A stretch of 64,000 bases of DNA from Cymbidium sinense (taxonomy: Eukaryota; Streptophyta; Magnoliopsida; Asparagales; Orchidaceae): positions 3,062,976 through 3,126,975 of the forward strand of contig CM038215.1 in assembly GCA_021442155.1 (NCBI GenBank), given 5' to 3'. The notes beneath the pieces are model-generated. The model worked only from the letters and a program-made list of their open reading frames with translations. It searched no databases and was not told where the DNA came from. Numbering within the stretch: the stretch's first letter is position 1; every line of letters begins with the position of its first letter. The position numbers and the translations under genes are program-made. This document shows positions 36,131-47,609 of the stretch, piece after piece.

Positions 36131-37290
36131 TGATGGGGATGCTTCATTTGATGGTTACTAATGATGGGTTTTTCTCTAGTGGTTGCCTTATGGCTATTTT
36201 ACTATACTGGTTTGGTTGGAGGAGCTTTACTTGTCCTTGGAATCTTGGTTAGTCTTTCCCTTCTTCTTGGAAAGTTGTTGGAGCCTTTTGCTATGCCTGC
36301 CGAACCTTTACTGATATTTTTGATTGAACGTTTTGGTTTATGGTTGTTGATGGTTGTCTTTGCCCCTCTTTTATGTGGATGTTTTATCTTCTGGTGATCT
36401 TCACTGGATGCAACTTATGTTTCCTTCAGTTGATGGTTTTATTTCTGAGCTATTTAATCATTTGTGGTTGCTAACCCTAGTTTGGCTTGGTGATTTCTAC
36501 TTGTTGGGACATTAGCTTGAGGGCTCCTATCTTGGTTTTGTTGGCTATTTCTCTATTAATTAGCATTGGTCTGGTGCTTGCTGATTGCTGGTTCTAGTTT
36601 TCCCTAGTGCTTTAGCTGCAAGCAAGTTGTTGGTCAGTTGCTCTTTGTTTAATGTTGTAAGATCTAGAACTCTACGGACTGCTGGCTTTGGAAGTTTTCT
36701 TGTATCAGGTATGTTGGCTATGATGGCTTTGATGTTAAAAACCTCTTCTCTCAGATTGGTTGCATTACATTTGATTGTAACCCCTCTTTATGAGGTTTGG
36801 ATGCTCATATGTATTGTTACCCTTTAAGATGACTCTAACTAAGCTTGAGCCTTCTCGTTCTCATCTCTCTCCTTTTCCTCTCTTTGTCCTTATCCTTTTT
36901 AGCTATGACTTTTGCATTTGTAGTGTTTTGCAGATTTCTTTTACAGGTTGCAACTTTATAGAGGGAATGGTCGTTACTCAGTCAAGCCAAGCGTTGTCGC
37001 TATGGATCTTGCATATCTTTCTTTCTCAAAGGAATCATGAACTACAGTTGACTCATCTTTTTTCTATTTTCAGGATTTATTTTAGTCTTACTCTGTGTTC
37101 TTTTCTCTTATGCTTTTTAGCTGTTGTATTCGCTCTTTTATTTACTTTTCTATTTCTAATGTACTTAGATGGAGGTGGGTTTAGCTCTTTACGTTTGTTG
37201 TAGCTCTGAGAGCACTAGAATTTTAGAGCTTTACCCTTTTTAAAGACATTGTATATCTATGGTAATAAATTCTAACTTTCCCAAAAAAAA
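36131..37290 (+). mobile_element. LINE-tail element 6 (5' part deleted)
   Basis: Begins abruptly at GATGGGGATGCTTCATTTG, a word that lies about 630 bases inside element 3 (near 22009). The left flank still matches the heptamer tract that lies about 200 bases upstream of element 3. The missing 5' end therefore reflects a later deletion of roughly 0.85 kb spanning the repeat-element boundary, not truncated reverse transcription. The 3' tail is standard, with GGTAATAAATTC and A8. Confidence 0.8.
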
Positions 37291-38850
37291 GCCTTAAATA
37301 ACCCTAAACTGTAAACCCTAAACCCTAAACCCCTAAACCCTAAACCCTTAAACTCTAAACCCTAAACTGTAAACTGTAAACCCTAAACCTTAAACCCTAA
37401 ACCTTAAAGAATATACCCTAAACCCTAAACCATAAACTAAAACTTGAACCCTAAACCTAAAAACTAAACCCCCAAAACCTAAACACTAAATTGTAAATCC
37501 TAAACCCTAAATGCACCAAACCATACCCACCTAAACTTTAAAAAAACCTAAACCTAAAAATAAAATAAAGAAAATATAAAACTAAACTAAAATAAATAAA
37601 TAAAGACCTAACTAAGCTAACAAATAAAATAAACTTATAAATAAAAATCTAAATAAATAACAATGACTAAAATAAAATAATAAATAAAATAAAATAAAAC
37701 TAAATAAAAACTTAAACCTAAAAAATAAACCTAAAATAAATAAAATTACACTAAAGGTACTAAAAAAAACCAAAACCTAAATAAAATAAAATAAACCTAA
37801 ATCTAAATTAAAAGAAACTAAACTGAAATAAATAAAATCTAAACATAAACCTAAACTTAAACGAAACTAAATAAAATAAAATAAACTAAAAATAAACCTA
37901 AGCCTAAACTAAAAAATAAAACCTAAAAATAAACTTAAATTAAAAACTTGAACCTTAAACCTAAAAAAATAAAATAAAAACCTAAACCTAGACATAATAA
38001 TAAAAAATAAAACCTAAACTTAAAGTAAAATAAAAATAAAACTATACTAAAAAATAAACATAAACTAAACTAAAATAAAAATAAACCTAAACTAAAATAA
38101 ATAAACCTAAAACAAATAAACTAAATTAAATGAAAATAAAAATAAACCTAAACAAAAATAAATAAAATAAAATAAACAAAAATAAATAAAATGAACCTAG
38201 GTCTTTGGTTTATTTAATTTTTTAAAAACCCTAAACTTTAAAATCTTAAACCCTAGGCTCTACCCTAAACCCTACTAAACCCTACCTGACCATGGGCCCT
38301 ACTGACCTAAACCTGACCCACCCAGGTTACTTCCCCAGGCCCTAACCTAGACCACTGAGCCTGACCACTGACCCTAAAGACCATGGGCTCAGGCCCTGGA
38401 TTGACCCTGCACTGTGACCCTAAACCCTGGGCTCTAGGCCCTACCATATGTCATGGTCGTGACACTGGAGATGTTGGGCCCTAGGCCTAAACTTCCACAA
38501 GCCTCCGTGAGTACTGAGCCTAGGCCCTAAACACTTGACATTAGGCTCTAGGCCCAAAATTTAAACCTACCATAGGCCCTAAACCCAAACCCTACCCTAC
38601 CTTGCCTAAACCCTAAACCCTAAACCACAAGCTAAACACTAAATCGTCAGCTAAATCCTAAACCTTAACATTAAACCCTAAACCCAAAAAACATAAAACC
38701 TAAAACCCTAAATACTAAACCCTAACCCTAAACCCTAAACCCTAAACTATAAACCCCAAACCTTAAACCTAAACTTAAAGTAACTAAATAAATTTAAAAA
38801 TAAACCTAAAACCTAAAATCTAATAAACTTAAACCTAAACCTAACCCCTA
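37291..38850 (+). repeat. (CCCTAAA)n, A/C-rich module, G/C-rich patch, GRP leader
   Basis: Counterpart of 23129-24871. A worn tag lies at 38200-38220 (TTTGGTTTATTTAATTT). The heptamer tract at 38240-38600 is unlike its partner at 24190-24550: it is full of CCCTGG, GGCCC, CTGACC and AGGCCC words. The leader at 38777-38850 is normal again. Confidence 0.78.
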
Positions 38851-39328
38851 AGAATGGACAGAACCTTGATGGAAGGAACATCACCATCAACTAAGCTATG
38901 TCCAGATCTAGCGGTGGAGGCGATGATTAACCAAGTGGTGGTGTGGCATCTAGAGCTGCTGGTGGATGTCGAGCTGGTCATCGGAGCAGTTGTGGTTATA
39001 AAGGACGGAGGAGCGATGAAGGTTATAGCTGTGGTGGTGACTGAGGGAGAGAATGGGGATATGATGGTGGATCTCACTACTCGAGAGGCCGGGGTGGTTT
39101 TGATAGGAACTAGAGAAATTGAATAACAGTCAATCAGATTTACTACTTATGGAATAATGTCTTTACAGTAGAAATGATTCTAGTTATCGAGGGTTTTTGA
39201 TTTGCTCTATGCCTACTCATTTTTTATCTATGTTGTGCTTGTGTCTAAGAAAACATGGTGCGTTACTTGGTTGATGAAATCAAAAAGAAGAAATGTCGAA
39301 TCTGAATTTATTCTTTGTTTAAAAAAGA
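38851..39328 (+). pseudogene. GRP7/8-like 3' fragment, copy 8
   Basis: Duplicate of copy 6: NGQNLDGRNITIN, TAA, then SRSSGGGDD, TAA, the tail AAGGCRAGHRSSCGYKGRRS, then GGD, TGA. All three stops coincide with copy 6. The Trp codon near the end is TAG. The 3' UTR relic has GTCGAATCTGAATTTATTC. Confidence 0.9.
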
Positions 39329-40051
39329 ATCTAAAAACCAAAAACCCTAAACTAAAATCTACACCCTAAACCAAAAACCTAAACTGTAAACCATAAACCC
39401 TAAACTTTAAACCCTAAACCTTAAACCCTAAACCCTAAACCCTAAACTAACCCTAAACCCTAAAAACCAAAAAATGTAAATCCAAACCTAACCTAAAAAA
39501 ATAAACTAAAATAAAAAACCTTAAATAAAATAAATAAACATAAAATAAATAAACTAAATTATATAAAATTAAAAAATAAACCTAAATAAAATTTAAAAAT
39601 AAAATTAACTAAAATAAATTAAAAATAAACTAAATAAACCTAAACTTACCACTTTACTTAATTTTATAACAAAACCCCTAAACCTAAAATAAACCATAGA
39701 CCTAAAACCCTAAAAAACCCTAAACCTTAAACCCGAAACCCTAAACCTTAAATCCTAAATGCTAAAAAAATGATAAACCCTAAACCCTAGACCTTAAACT
39801 AACCTAAACCCTACACCCTAAACTGTAAACTAACCCTAAACCTTAAACCCCCATACAACCCTAAACCTCCTAGAACCCTAAACCATAAACCCTACAACCC
39901 TATACCCTATACCCTAAACCCTAAACCCTAAACTTAAAACACTAAACCCTCAAAACCCTAAACCCTAAACACTAAACTCTAAACCCTAAACCCTAAATCA
40001 TAAACCCTAACCCTAAACCCTAATCCCTAAACCATAAACCCTAAACCCTAA
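39329..40051 (+). repeat. (CCCTAAA)n tracts with one shortened A/C-rich module
   Basis: A heptamer tract to about 39470, then only about 190 bases of A/C-rich sequence to the tag at 39644-39665 (TTACCACTTTACTTAATTTT). The ACCACTTTAC tag variant is shared with 28171-28190 only, confirming which module survived. Heptamers follow to element 7. Confidence 0.82.
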
Positions 40052-41654
40052 ACTTATTTTCACTTTTTAGATTGAGTTGGGTTGTTTTTTTGGCCTCTTG
40101 CTTTTGGGTTAGCCTAGTGGTTGCTCTGTGGTTCCCACTTTTTCAACCTAGGTTATTTTATGCTTTATTATGGCTTCGCCTATGCCTTATTACTTTGGTC
40201 AGCAGGATGAGAGATGGTTTCGCCAAGATTTATTCTATTTTTTACACCCGCTGGTTAGTTGGCACTCTTCTTGAGCTCGAACTACATTTTACTAGTTTTT
40301 CATGGTTGGATGGGTGGCCTTCCCAGTGTGAACTCCTATTGGATATTCTCTTTTTTATCTTGTAGAATTTCCTGACTACTTTTTTGGGGGTTGCCTCCCA
40401 GTTCCTTATTATTTGTTGTTGGATCATTATTTTGCCTTGGTTTTGTGTTTCCATATTCTCCTAGGATTAGCCTGTGCTGAGTGCATTATTTGAAGCACAT
40501 TTTATGTTCTTATAATGCTTCATGTTAGGTTAGACTTTATTACTGGGGAAGTTTAGTTTTTTGGCTGCTTATGGCTAGCTGCTACTGTTTCCTTTCTATG
40601 GTGGTTGTGCTTCCTTTGGACCACAATTGTGTGGTGCTTTGTTAGTTTTTTGCTTTTCCTTGGTTGCTGGTGATGCACCCTTTGTTGGTTACTTATGATG
40701 GGTTATTATTTAGTGGTTACTTTATGGCTATTTTACTAAGTTGGCTTGGTTGGAGGACTTTTAGTTATCCTTAGAATCTTGGTTGGTTAATTTTTTTTTC
40801 CTTTTTGTTGGTTTTTTCTCTATTAATTGGCATGGTTCTACTACTTGTTGATGGCTGGTTCTGGTTTTCCCTAGTTTGGAGCTTGGATGGGTATTTGGAC
40901 AATAGCTATTGTTGGTGTTCTGACTTTATTCTAGCCTCTTTATGGGTTATTGTGATTAGCCTATTGTGAGTTTTTGTTTGGAGGTTTGCCTGCTAGCAAG
41001 TTACTGTTTGGTTGCTCTCTATTTAATGGTGCAGGATCTAGAACTCTATGGATTGCTGGCCTTGGATGTTTGCTTGTGTTAGGTATGCTGGCTATCATGG
41101 CTTTGATGCTACTCACCTCTTCTCTCTAGTTGGAAGCATTACATATGATTGTAAACCTTCTTTATGAAGTTTGGATGCTCATATGTATTGTTGCCTGAGA
41201 TGATCCCGAGCTTACTCTTTCTCAGCTCTCTCCTTTTCCTCTCTTTATCCTTATCCTTTTTAGCTATGACTTTTCCCTTGTAATGTTTTGCAGATTTCTT
41301 TTATAAGTTGGAACTTTACAGAGGGAATGGTCATTTCTCAGTCAACCCAAGTGTTGTTGTTGTCGATCTTGCTTATCTTGCTTTCTCAAAGATATCATGA
41401 ACTACTTTTGACTTATCCTTTTACTATTTTTAGGATTTGTTTTAGTCTTAATTTGTGTCTTTTTCTCTTATGCTTTCTAGCAGTTGTATTTGATCTTTTG
41501 TTTTCTTTTCTTTTTATAATGTACTAAGATGAGGATTTAGCTTTTTAGGTTTTCTATTGCTCTCAGAGTAGTAGAATTTTACACCTTTACCCCTTTTAAG
41601 GACATTGTATCTTTTCCTTCTATGAAAATAAAATTATAACTTTCCCCAAAAAAA
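40052..41654 (+). mobile_element. LINE-tail element 7 (near full-length ORF-less copy)
   Basis: About 1.6 kb, with 5' edge CTTATTTTCACTTTTTAG and the middle portion intact (TTTTTGTTGGTTTTTTCTC, GGATGGGTATTTGGACAATA). The tail has GAAGTTTGGATGCTCATATG, GGACATTGTATC, AAAATAAAATT and A7, then TCCTAAACCATAAATAACCC as at element 4. Counterpart of element 4 without its internal deletion. Confidence 0.82.
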
Positions 41655-43790
41655 TCCTAAACCATAAATAACCCTAAACCCTAAAAACTAAACCTTAAAC
41701 CCCAAACCCTAAGCCCTAAGCCCTAAACCCTAAACCTAAAACCCTAAACCATAAATCCTAAAAAGCTAAAAACCTAAACCTAAACTAAATAAAACCTAAG
41801 AATAAAATAAATAAAAAATCCTAAACTAAAATAAAAAATAAAATAAAATAAAAACTAAAACCTAAACCTAAAAAGAAAATAAAATAAAAAATAAGAAATA
41901 CACTGAAATAAAATCAATAAGAACCTAAACTAAACTAGAAAATAAAAAACCTTAATAAAACAAAATCTAAACCTAAAATAAAAATAAAATAAAAACTAAA
42001 TAAAAATTGAACATTAAAAAAAACCTAAACTGAAAATAAAATCCAAAACCCTAAAAAAAATAAAATTAAAAATTGAAAAAAAAACTGTAACCCAAAACCC
42101 AAAACCCTAAACCAACAACCCTAAACCTTAAACCCTAAACCCTAAAACCTTAAACTCCAAACCATAAACCATAAACCCTAAACCCTTAAACCTTAAACAC
42201 TAAACCCTAAACCCTAAATCATAAACTCGTTAACAACCCAGCCACCCTCCACAGGCCCTAAACCTAAATCCTAAACTCCAAACCCTAAACCTTATACACT
42301 AAACCATAAACCCTAAACCCTAAACCCTAAACCCTAAACCCTGAAACCCTAAACCATAAACCCTAAACCCTAAACCCTAAAACCTATACCTAAATAAAAA
42401 AATAAAGTAAAATAAAATGAAGGCCTAAACTAATACCTAAACCTAAACCTAAAAATAAAATAAAAATTGAACTAAAATAAAATAAATAAATGCCTAAACT
42501 AAAATTAAAAAATAAAATAAACCTAAAAATAAAAACCTAATTAAAATAAAAATAAAATAAACCTAAGATAAAATAAAATAAAACTAAATAAAAACTTAAA
42601 CCTAAAAAATAAACCTAAAAAAAATAAATAATAACACCTAAACCTATACTAAAAAAAACTAAACCTAAAATAAAACTAAAATAAATAAAATAAAATAAAC
42701 CTAAACCTAAACTAAAGTAATCTAAATATAAATAAATAAAACTTAAACCTAAACCTAAACCTAAGCTTAAACTAAAAAAAATAAAATAATCTAAAAATAA
42801 ACCTAAGCCTAAACTAAAATATAAAACATAAAAAAAACTTAAAATAATAACCTAAAACCTAACCCTAAAAAAAATAAAATAAAAACCTAAACCTAATCCG
42901 AATAATAAAATATAAAACCTAAACCTAAACAACCAAAATAAAAATAAAACTAAACTAAAAAAATATACGTAAACCTAAACCTAAACGTAGAAAAGAAACT
43001 AAAAAGCCTACACTAAAACAAATAAACCTAAAATAAATAAACTAAACTAAATAAAAATAATAATAAACCTAAATAAAAATATAAAAATAAAATAAATGAA
43101 AATAAATAAAAAATAAACTAAATAAACTAAATAAACCTAAACTTATTGGTTTACTTAATTAAAAGAAAACCATAAACTCTAAACCCTAAAACCTAAAGAC
43201 CCTAAACCCTATATCCTAAACACTAAAACCCTAAACCTAAACCCAACCAGGCCCTAAACTTGACCTGGGCCTCCTAAAACCCTAAACCTAAATCCTAACT
43301 AAACTCTAAACCCTAAAAAAACCATCCCCACTCCCTGTACCCTAAACCCTAAACTTAAATTTAAACCCTTAACCCTAAACTCTAAACCCTAAAATCCTAA
43401 AAGCTAAACCATAAACTTAAACCTCCCTAAACCTAAACCCCAAACCTAAATGCTGGGCCCTAAAGCCATAAATCCCCCAAACACACAAAACCCTAAATGC
43501 TAAAGCCTAAACATTAAACCCTAAAACTTAAACTCTAAACCCTAAACCCTAACATCATAAACCCTAAAACCATAAACCATAGACCCTAAACCCTAACCCA
43601 AACCCTAAACCTAAACCTAAAGTAACTAAATAATTAAAAAATAAACCTAATCCCTAAAACCTAATAAACCTAAACCTATACCTAAACCCTAAACCCCAAT
43701 CCATAAAACTAAACTTAAAGTAACTAAATAATTTAAAAAATAAACCTAAACCGTATAACCTAAGAAACATAAAGCTAAACCTAAACCCTA
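41655..43790 (+). repeat. Mixed (CCCTAAA)n and A/C-rich modules, doubled GRP leader
   Basis: Mirrors 29941-32000. Tag at 43142-43160. Two G/C-rich patches (42230-42260, 43240-43480) interrupt heptamers. The GRP leader is present twice, at 43619-43680 and 43718-43790, each starting AGTAACTAAATAATT; only the second is followed by a GRP fragment. Confidence 0.78.
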
Positions 43791-44278
43791 AGAATGGGTA
43801 GAACCTTAATGGTAGGAACATGAGCGTCAACTAGACTCAGTCTAAATATGGCGGTGGAGGCAAAGGCAGAGGCGGCAGTTATCCAAGTGGTGGTGGGGGA
43901 TCTAGAGGTGCTGGTGGATATCGAGGTGGTGGTCAGTGCAATGGTGGTTATGCATGCGAGAAGTGCGATGAAGGTTATAGCCGTTGTGGTGGCGGATGGA
44001 GAGATCGGGGATATGATGGTGGATCCCGCTACTCGAAAGGCTCGGGTTGTTCTGATGGGAACTAGAGAAACTAAAGAATGACCACTCTGATCTGCTGCTA
44101 ATGGAACTATATCATTATAGTAGAGATGATTCTAGTTATCTATGGTTTTTTATTTGCTCTATGTGTGCTCATTTTTTATCTATGTTGTCCCTTATGCCTT
44201 AGAAAATATGGTGGTTACTTAGTTGATGAAATCAAAAAGAACAAATGTTTAATCTAAATTTGTTCTCTATTAAAAAAA
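43791..44278 (+). pseudogene. GRP7/8-like 3' fragment, copy 9
   Basis: Frame from 43793: NG, TAG, NLNGRNMSVN, TAG, TQSKYGGGGKGRGG, the tail GGGGSRGAGGYRGGG and CDEGYSRCGGGWRDRG, YDGGSRYSKGSGCSDGN, TAG (Trp codon), RN, TAA. Three internal stops, no frameshift. The second stop is at the codon also stopped in copies 6, 8 and 11. The 3' UTR relic ends CTCTATTAAAAAAA. Confidence 0.9.
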
Positions 44279-46157
44279 TTTTAAAAACCCTAAACCCTAA
44301 ACTAAAATCTAAACCCTAAACCTAAAACCTAAACCCTAAACCTTAATCCCTAAACCCTAAACTATAAACCCTAAACCATAAATCCTAAAACTTAAACCTT
44401 GAACCCCAAACCCTAAAACCTAAACCTTAAACCCTAAACCCTAAACCCTAAACCCCAATACCCTAAACCCTAAACCTAAAAACCTTAACTATTCCTAAAC
44501 CCTAAATCCAAAACCCTAAAAAGCTAAAAATATAAACCTAAACTAAATAAAACTTAAAAATAAAACAAATATAAACAACCTAAACCAAAATGAAATAAAA
44601 AAATAAAATGTAATAAAATCCTAATCTAAAACCTAAACGTAAACTTAAACCCAAAAAGAAAATAAAATAAAAAGAAAAACTAAACTAAAATAAAATAAAT
44701 AAAACTAAACCTAAACTTGAAAAATAACTAAAATAAAAACCTAAACTAAAATAAATAAACTAAACTAAATAAAAATAAAAATAAACCTAAATAAATATAA
44801 AAAATAAAAATAGACTAAAATAAGTAAAAAATAAAATAAATATACTAGTTTACTTAATAATATAAAAATAAAAAAATTATAAATAAGTAAAGAAAAACCA
44901 TAACCCTAAATCGAAACTTACTAACCATAAACCCCCAAAACCTTAAAACTAAACCTTAACCCCTAACACTCTCAATCCTCTAACCTAAAACCCTAAACCC
45001 TAAACCTTAAATGCCAAATCCTAAACCCTAAACTCCATACCCTAAACCCTAAAAACCTAAAAGTTTAAACATAAATTAAATAAAACCTAAAAATAAAATA
45101 AATAAATAAACTTAAACCTAAATATAATAAAATAATAAAATAAAATAAAAAATTAAACTAAAACCTAAACCTAAACTTAAACATAAAAATAAAATAAAAT
45201 AAAAAATAAAATCTAAACTAAAATATAATAATTAAAAACCTAAACTAAACTATAAAATAAAATAAACTCAAAACTAAAAAGCTAAATAAAAAAAATTAAA
45301 TGTAAAATAAAAATAAAATAAACCTAAAATAAAATAAAATCAAAACTAAATACAAACCTAAACTTAAATAATAAAACTAAAAAAAATCTAAAAATAAATA
45401 AATAAATAAAACCTAAACCATAAACAAAAAAACTAAAGCTAAAATAAATAAAATAAAATAAACCTAAACTTAAACGAAAATAAACTAAATTAAAATAAAT
45501 AAACCATTAACCTAAACCTAAAATAAATTAAACCTAAACCTCAAGATAAATAAAATAAAATAAACTACAATAATCCTAAACCTAAGCTTTAACATTAAAA
45601 TGAAAAATAAACCTAAAATAAAAACCTAAAACTAAAACATAAAAAATTAAATTAAAAACCTAACCTAAACCTAAAAATAAATAAAACCTAAACCTTAAGA
45701 ATAAAATAAAAATAGAACTAAGTTAAAAAATAAACATAAACCTAAACCTAAACCTAAATAATAAACTAAAATAAATAACTAAAACTAAAATAAATAAGCT
45801 AATCTAAATAAATAAAATAAACCTAATTAAAAATAAAAAAAATATAATAAATTAAAATTAATAAAAAATAAACTAAACAAACCTAAACCTACCTGTTTAC
45901 TTAATTTGAAAAAAACCCTAAACCTAAAATAAACCCTAAACCCTAAACCCTACCTAAATCCATAACCCTAAACCCAAAACTAACATAAACCCTAAACCCT
46001 AAACAGAACCTAAACCCTAAACCCTATACCCCCTACAACCCTAAACTCTACCACCCTAAAGCCTAAACCCTAAACCCTAAAGCCTGAACACTAAACCCTA
46101 ACCCCTGAACCCTACACCTTTACCATAAACCCTAAACTTTAAATTCTAAACCTTAAA
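44279..46157 (+). repeat. (CCCTAAA)n and A/C-rich modules with two tags
   Basis: Tags at 44841-44859 (ATACTAGTTTACTTAATA) and 45889-45907 (TACCTGTTTACTTAATTT), 1.05 kb apart. The tract from 45908 resembles 18891 and 33794, suggesting the start of a third higher-order unit. Confidence 0.78.
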
Positions 46158-47196
46158 CTTTTTTCACTTTTTAGCCTAAGATGGGTTATATTTTTGACCT
46201 CTTGCTTTTGGGTTGGCTTGGTTGTTGCTACTTAGTGGTTGCTGACTTTTTAGCCTACGTTAGCTTGGTTTTTTTAGCTTGGTGGGCGATATCTTCTCTG
46301 CCTTGTTACTCAGTTCGGTGGATGAGATGGCTTACGCCACTTATTATGTTTTGTGCACTACTTGGTTTGTTGGCTCTCCTCTTGAACTTGAATTACTTTT
46401 ATTGGTTTTTCATGGTTGGATGATTGGCCTTCCTAGTGGGAATACTTGTTGGTTGTTGCCTTTCTAGGCCTTATTTTTGAGAATTTCCTAGCTGCTTTTT
46501 AGGGGTTGCCTCCTGGTTCCTTGTTGTTCATTGCTAGATCCTTCTTTTGCCTTGGTTTGTGTTTGCTTATTCTTTTGCGATTAGCCTCTGCTGGGTGCAT
46601 TGGTTGCAGCACATTTTATGTTGTTACTATGCTTCTTATCGGGTTACTCTTTCTTGCTGGGGAAGTTTGGTTTTCTGACTGGTCCTGGCTGGCTGCTACT
46701 ATTGCCTTTATATGGTGGTTGTGCTTCATTTGGACCTCTGTTCTATGGTGCTTTGTTCGTTTTCTAGTTTTCCTTAGCTACTGGGGATGCTACCTTTGTT
46801 GGTTACTTATGATGGGCTATTTTCTAGTGGTTCCCTTATGGCTATTTTACTTAGCTAGTTTGGTTGGAGGACTTTTAGTAATCTTTGGAATCTTAGTTGG
46901 TTAATTTTTTCCTTTTTGGTTTATTTCTTATTCTTGGACAATTTGCTAAAGCCTTTTTCTATGCTAGTTGAACCTATGTTGATCTTATTGGATTGGACTT
47001 TTTGGTTTCCAGTGGTTGGTGGCTGCCTTCCCCCCCTTTTGTGTGGCTATTTTTTCTTCTGGTGATTTGCACTGGCTGCAGCTTATGTTTCCATCAATTG
47101 ATGGTTTCATTTCTGACTTGTTCAGTCATTTGTGGTTGCTCACCATGGTTTGGCTTAATGACTGCTACTTATTGGGACTTTGGCTTGAGGGCTCCT
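46158..47196 (+). mobile_element. LINE-tail element 8 (3' end missing)
   Basis: 5' edge CTTTTTTCACTTTTTAGCC after CCTTAAA. The body aligns with elements 3 and 7 through TTTCTAGTGGTTCCC and TTTGGCTTGAGGGCTCCT, then stops and passes straight into A/C-rich repeat at 47197. The whole 3' tail with the polyadenylation motif is gone. Loss of a 3' end cannot come from target-primed reverse transcription, so this is a later deletion. Confidence 0.75.
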
Positions 47197-47298
47197 AAAA
47201 CCATACCCCTATACCCTAACCTATCTAACCTTCTAAAATTAAATAAATAAATAAACCAAAATAAAATAAACTTAAACCTAAATACTGACCTAAACTAA
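47197..47298 (+). repeat. Short telomere-like and A/C-rich remnant
   Basis: About 100 bases of degenerate repeat between element 8 and GRP copy 10, much shorter than at the equivalent places in the other two units. Confidence 0.6.
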
Positions 47299-47609
47299 AA
47301 GAACCTAGTGGTGAAATTTGTGGAGGGAGAGGCACACTAGAGGTGGAAATCAGTGGTAATTTGGCGAGGGAGAAATTGGGGATATGATGGTGGATCAGGA
47401 CCAGATTAGGGGTGGTTTGGGAGCGAGAAATTGAAAAAGATCGATCATATGCATATGGGCAGTATCTTTATGGTAGACGATTCAAGTTATCTAGGGTTTT
47501 TATTTTCTCTGCATGCTCATTTTTTATCTCTTGTGTCTTGTAGAAAACTTAGTGTGTTACTTGGTTGATGAAATCCAAAGAAGAAATGCTATATTCATTT
47601 GTTTAAAAA
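47299..47609 (+). pseudogene. GRP7/8-like 3' fragment, copy 10 (heavily eroded)
   Basis: The RRM end and most of the Gly-rich tail are eroded by small deletions. Recognisable words are GGGATATGATGGTGGATC, TATCTAGGGTTTTTATTT, TGCATGCTCATTTTTTATC and GTGTTACTTGGTTGATGAAA. The total is about 310 bases against 470 in other copies. No open frame of interest. The 3' UTR relic is better kept than the coding part. Confidence 0.8.

Larger units (their letters stand above)
33776..43160 (+). repeat. Higher-order duplication unit, copy 2
   Basis: Second copy of the 18.87-31.47 kb block: LINE-tail element 5, GRP copy 7, tag, LINE-tail element 6, module, GRP copy 8, one module, LINE-tail element 7 and further modules, ending at the tag 43142-43160. 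Shorter than copy 1 because about 2.5 kb of modules and about 0.85 kb of one element are missing. Copy-specific stop codons and 3' UTR words in the GRP pairs support the pairing. Confidence 0.75.
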
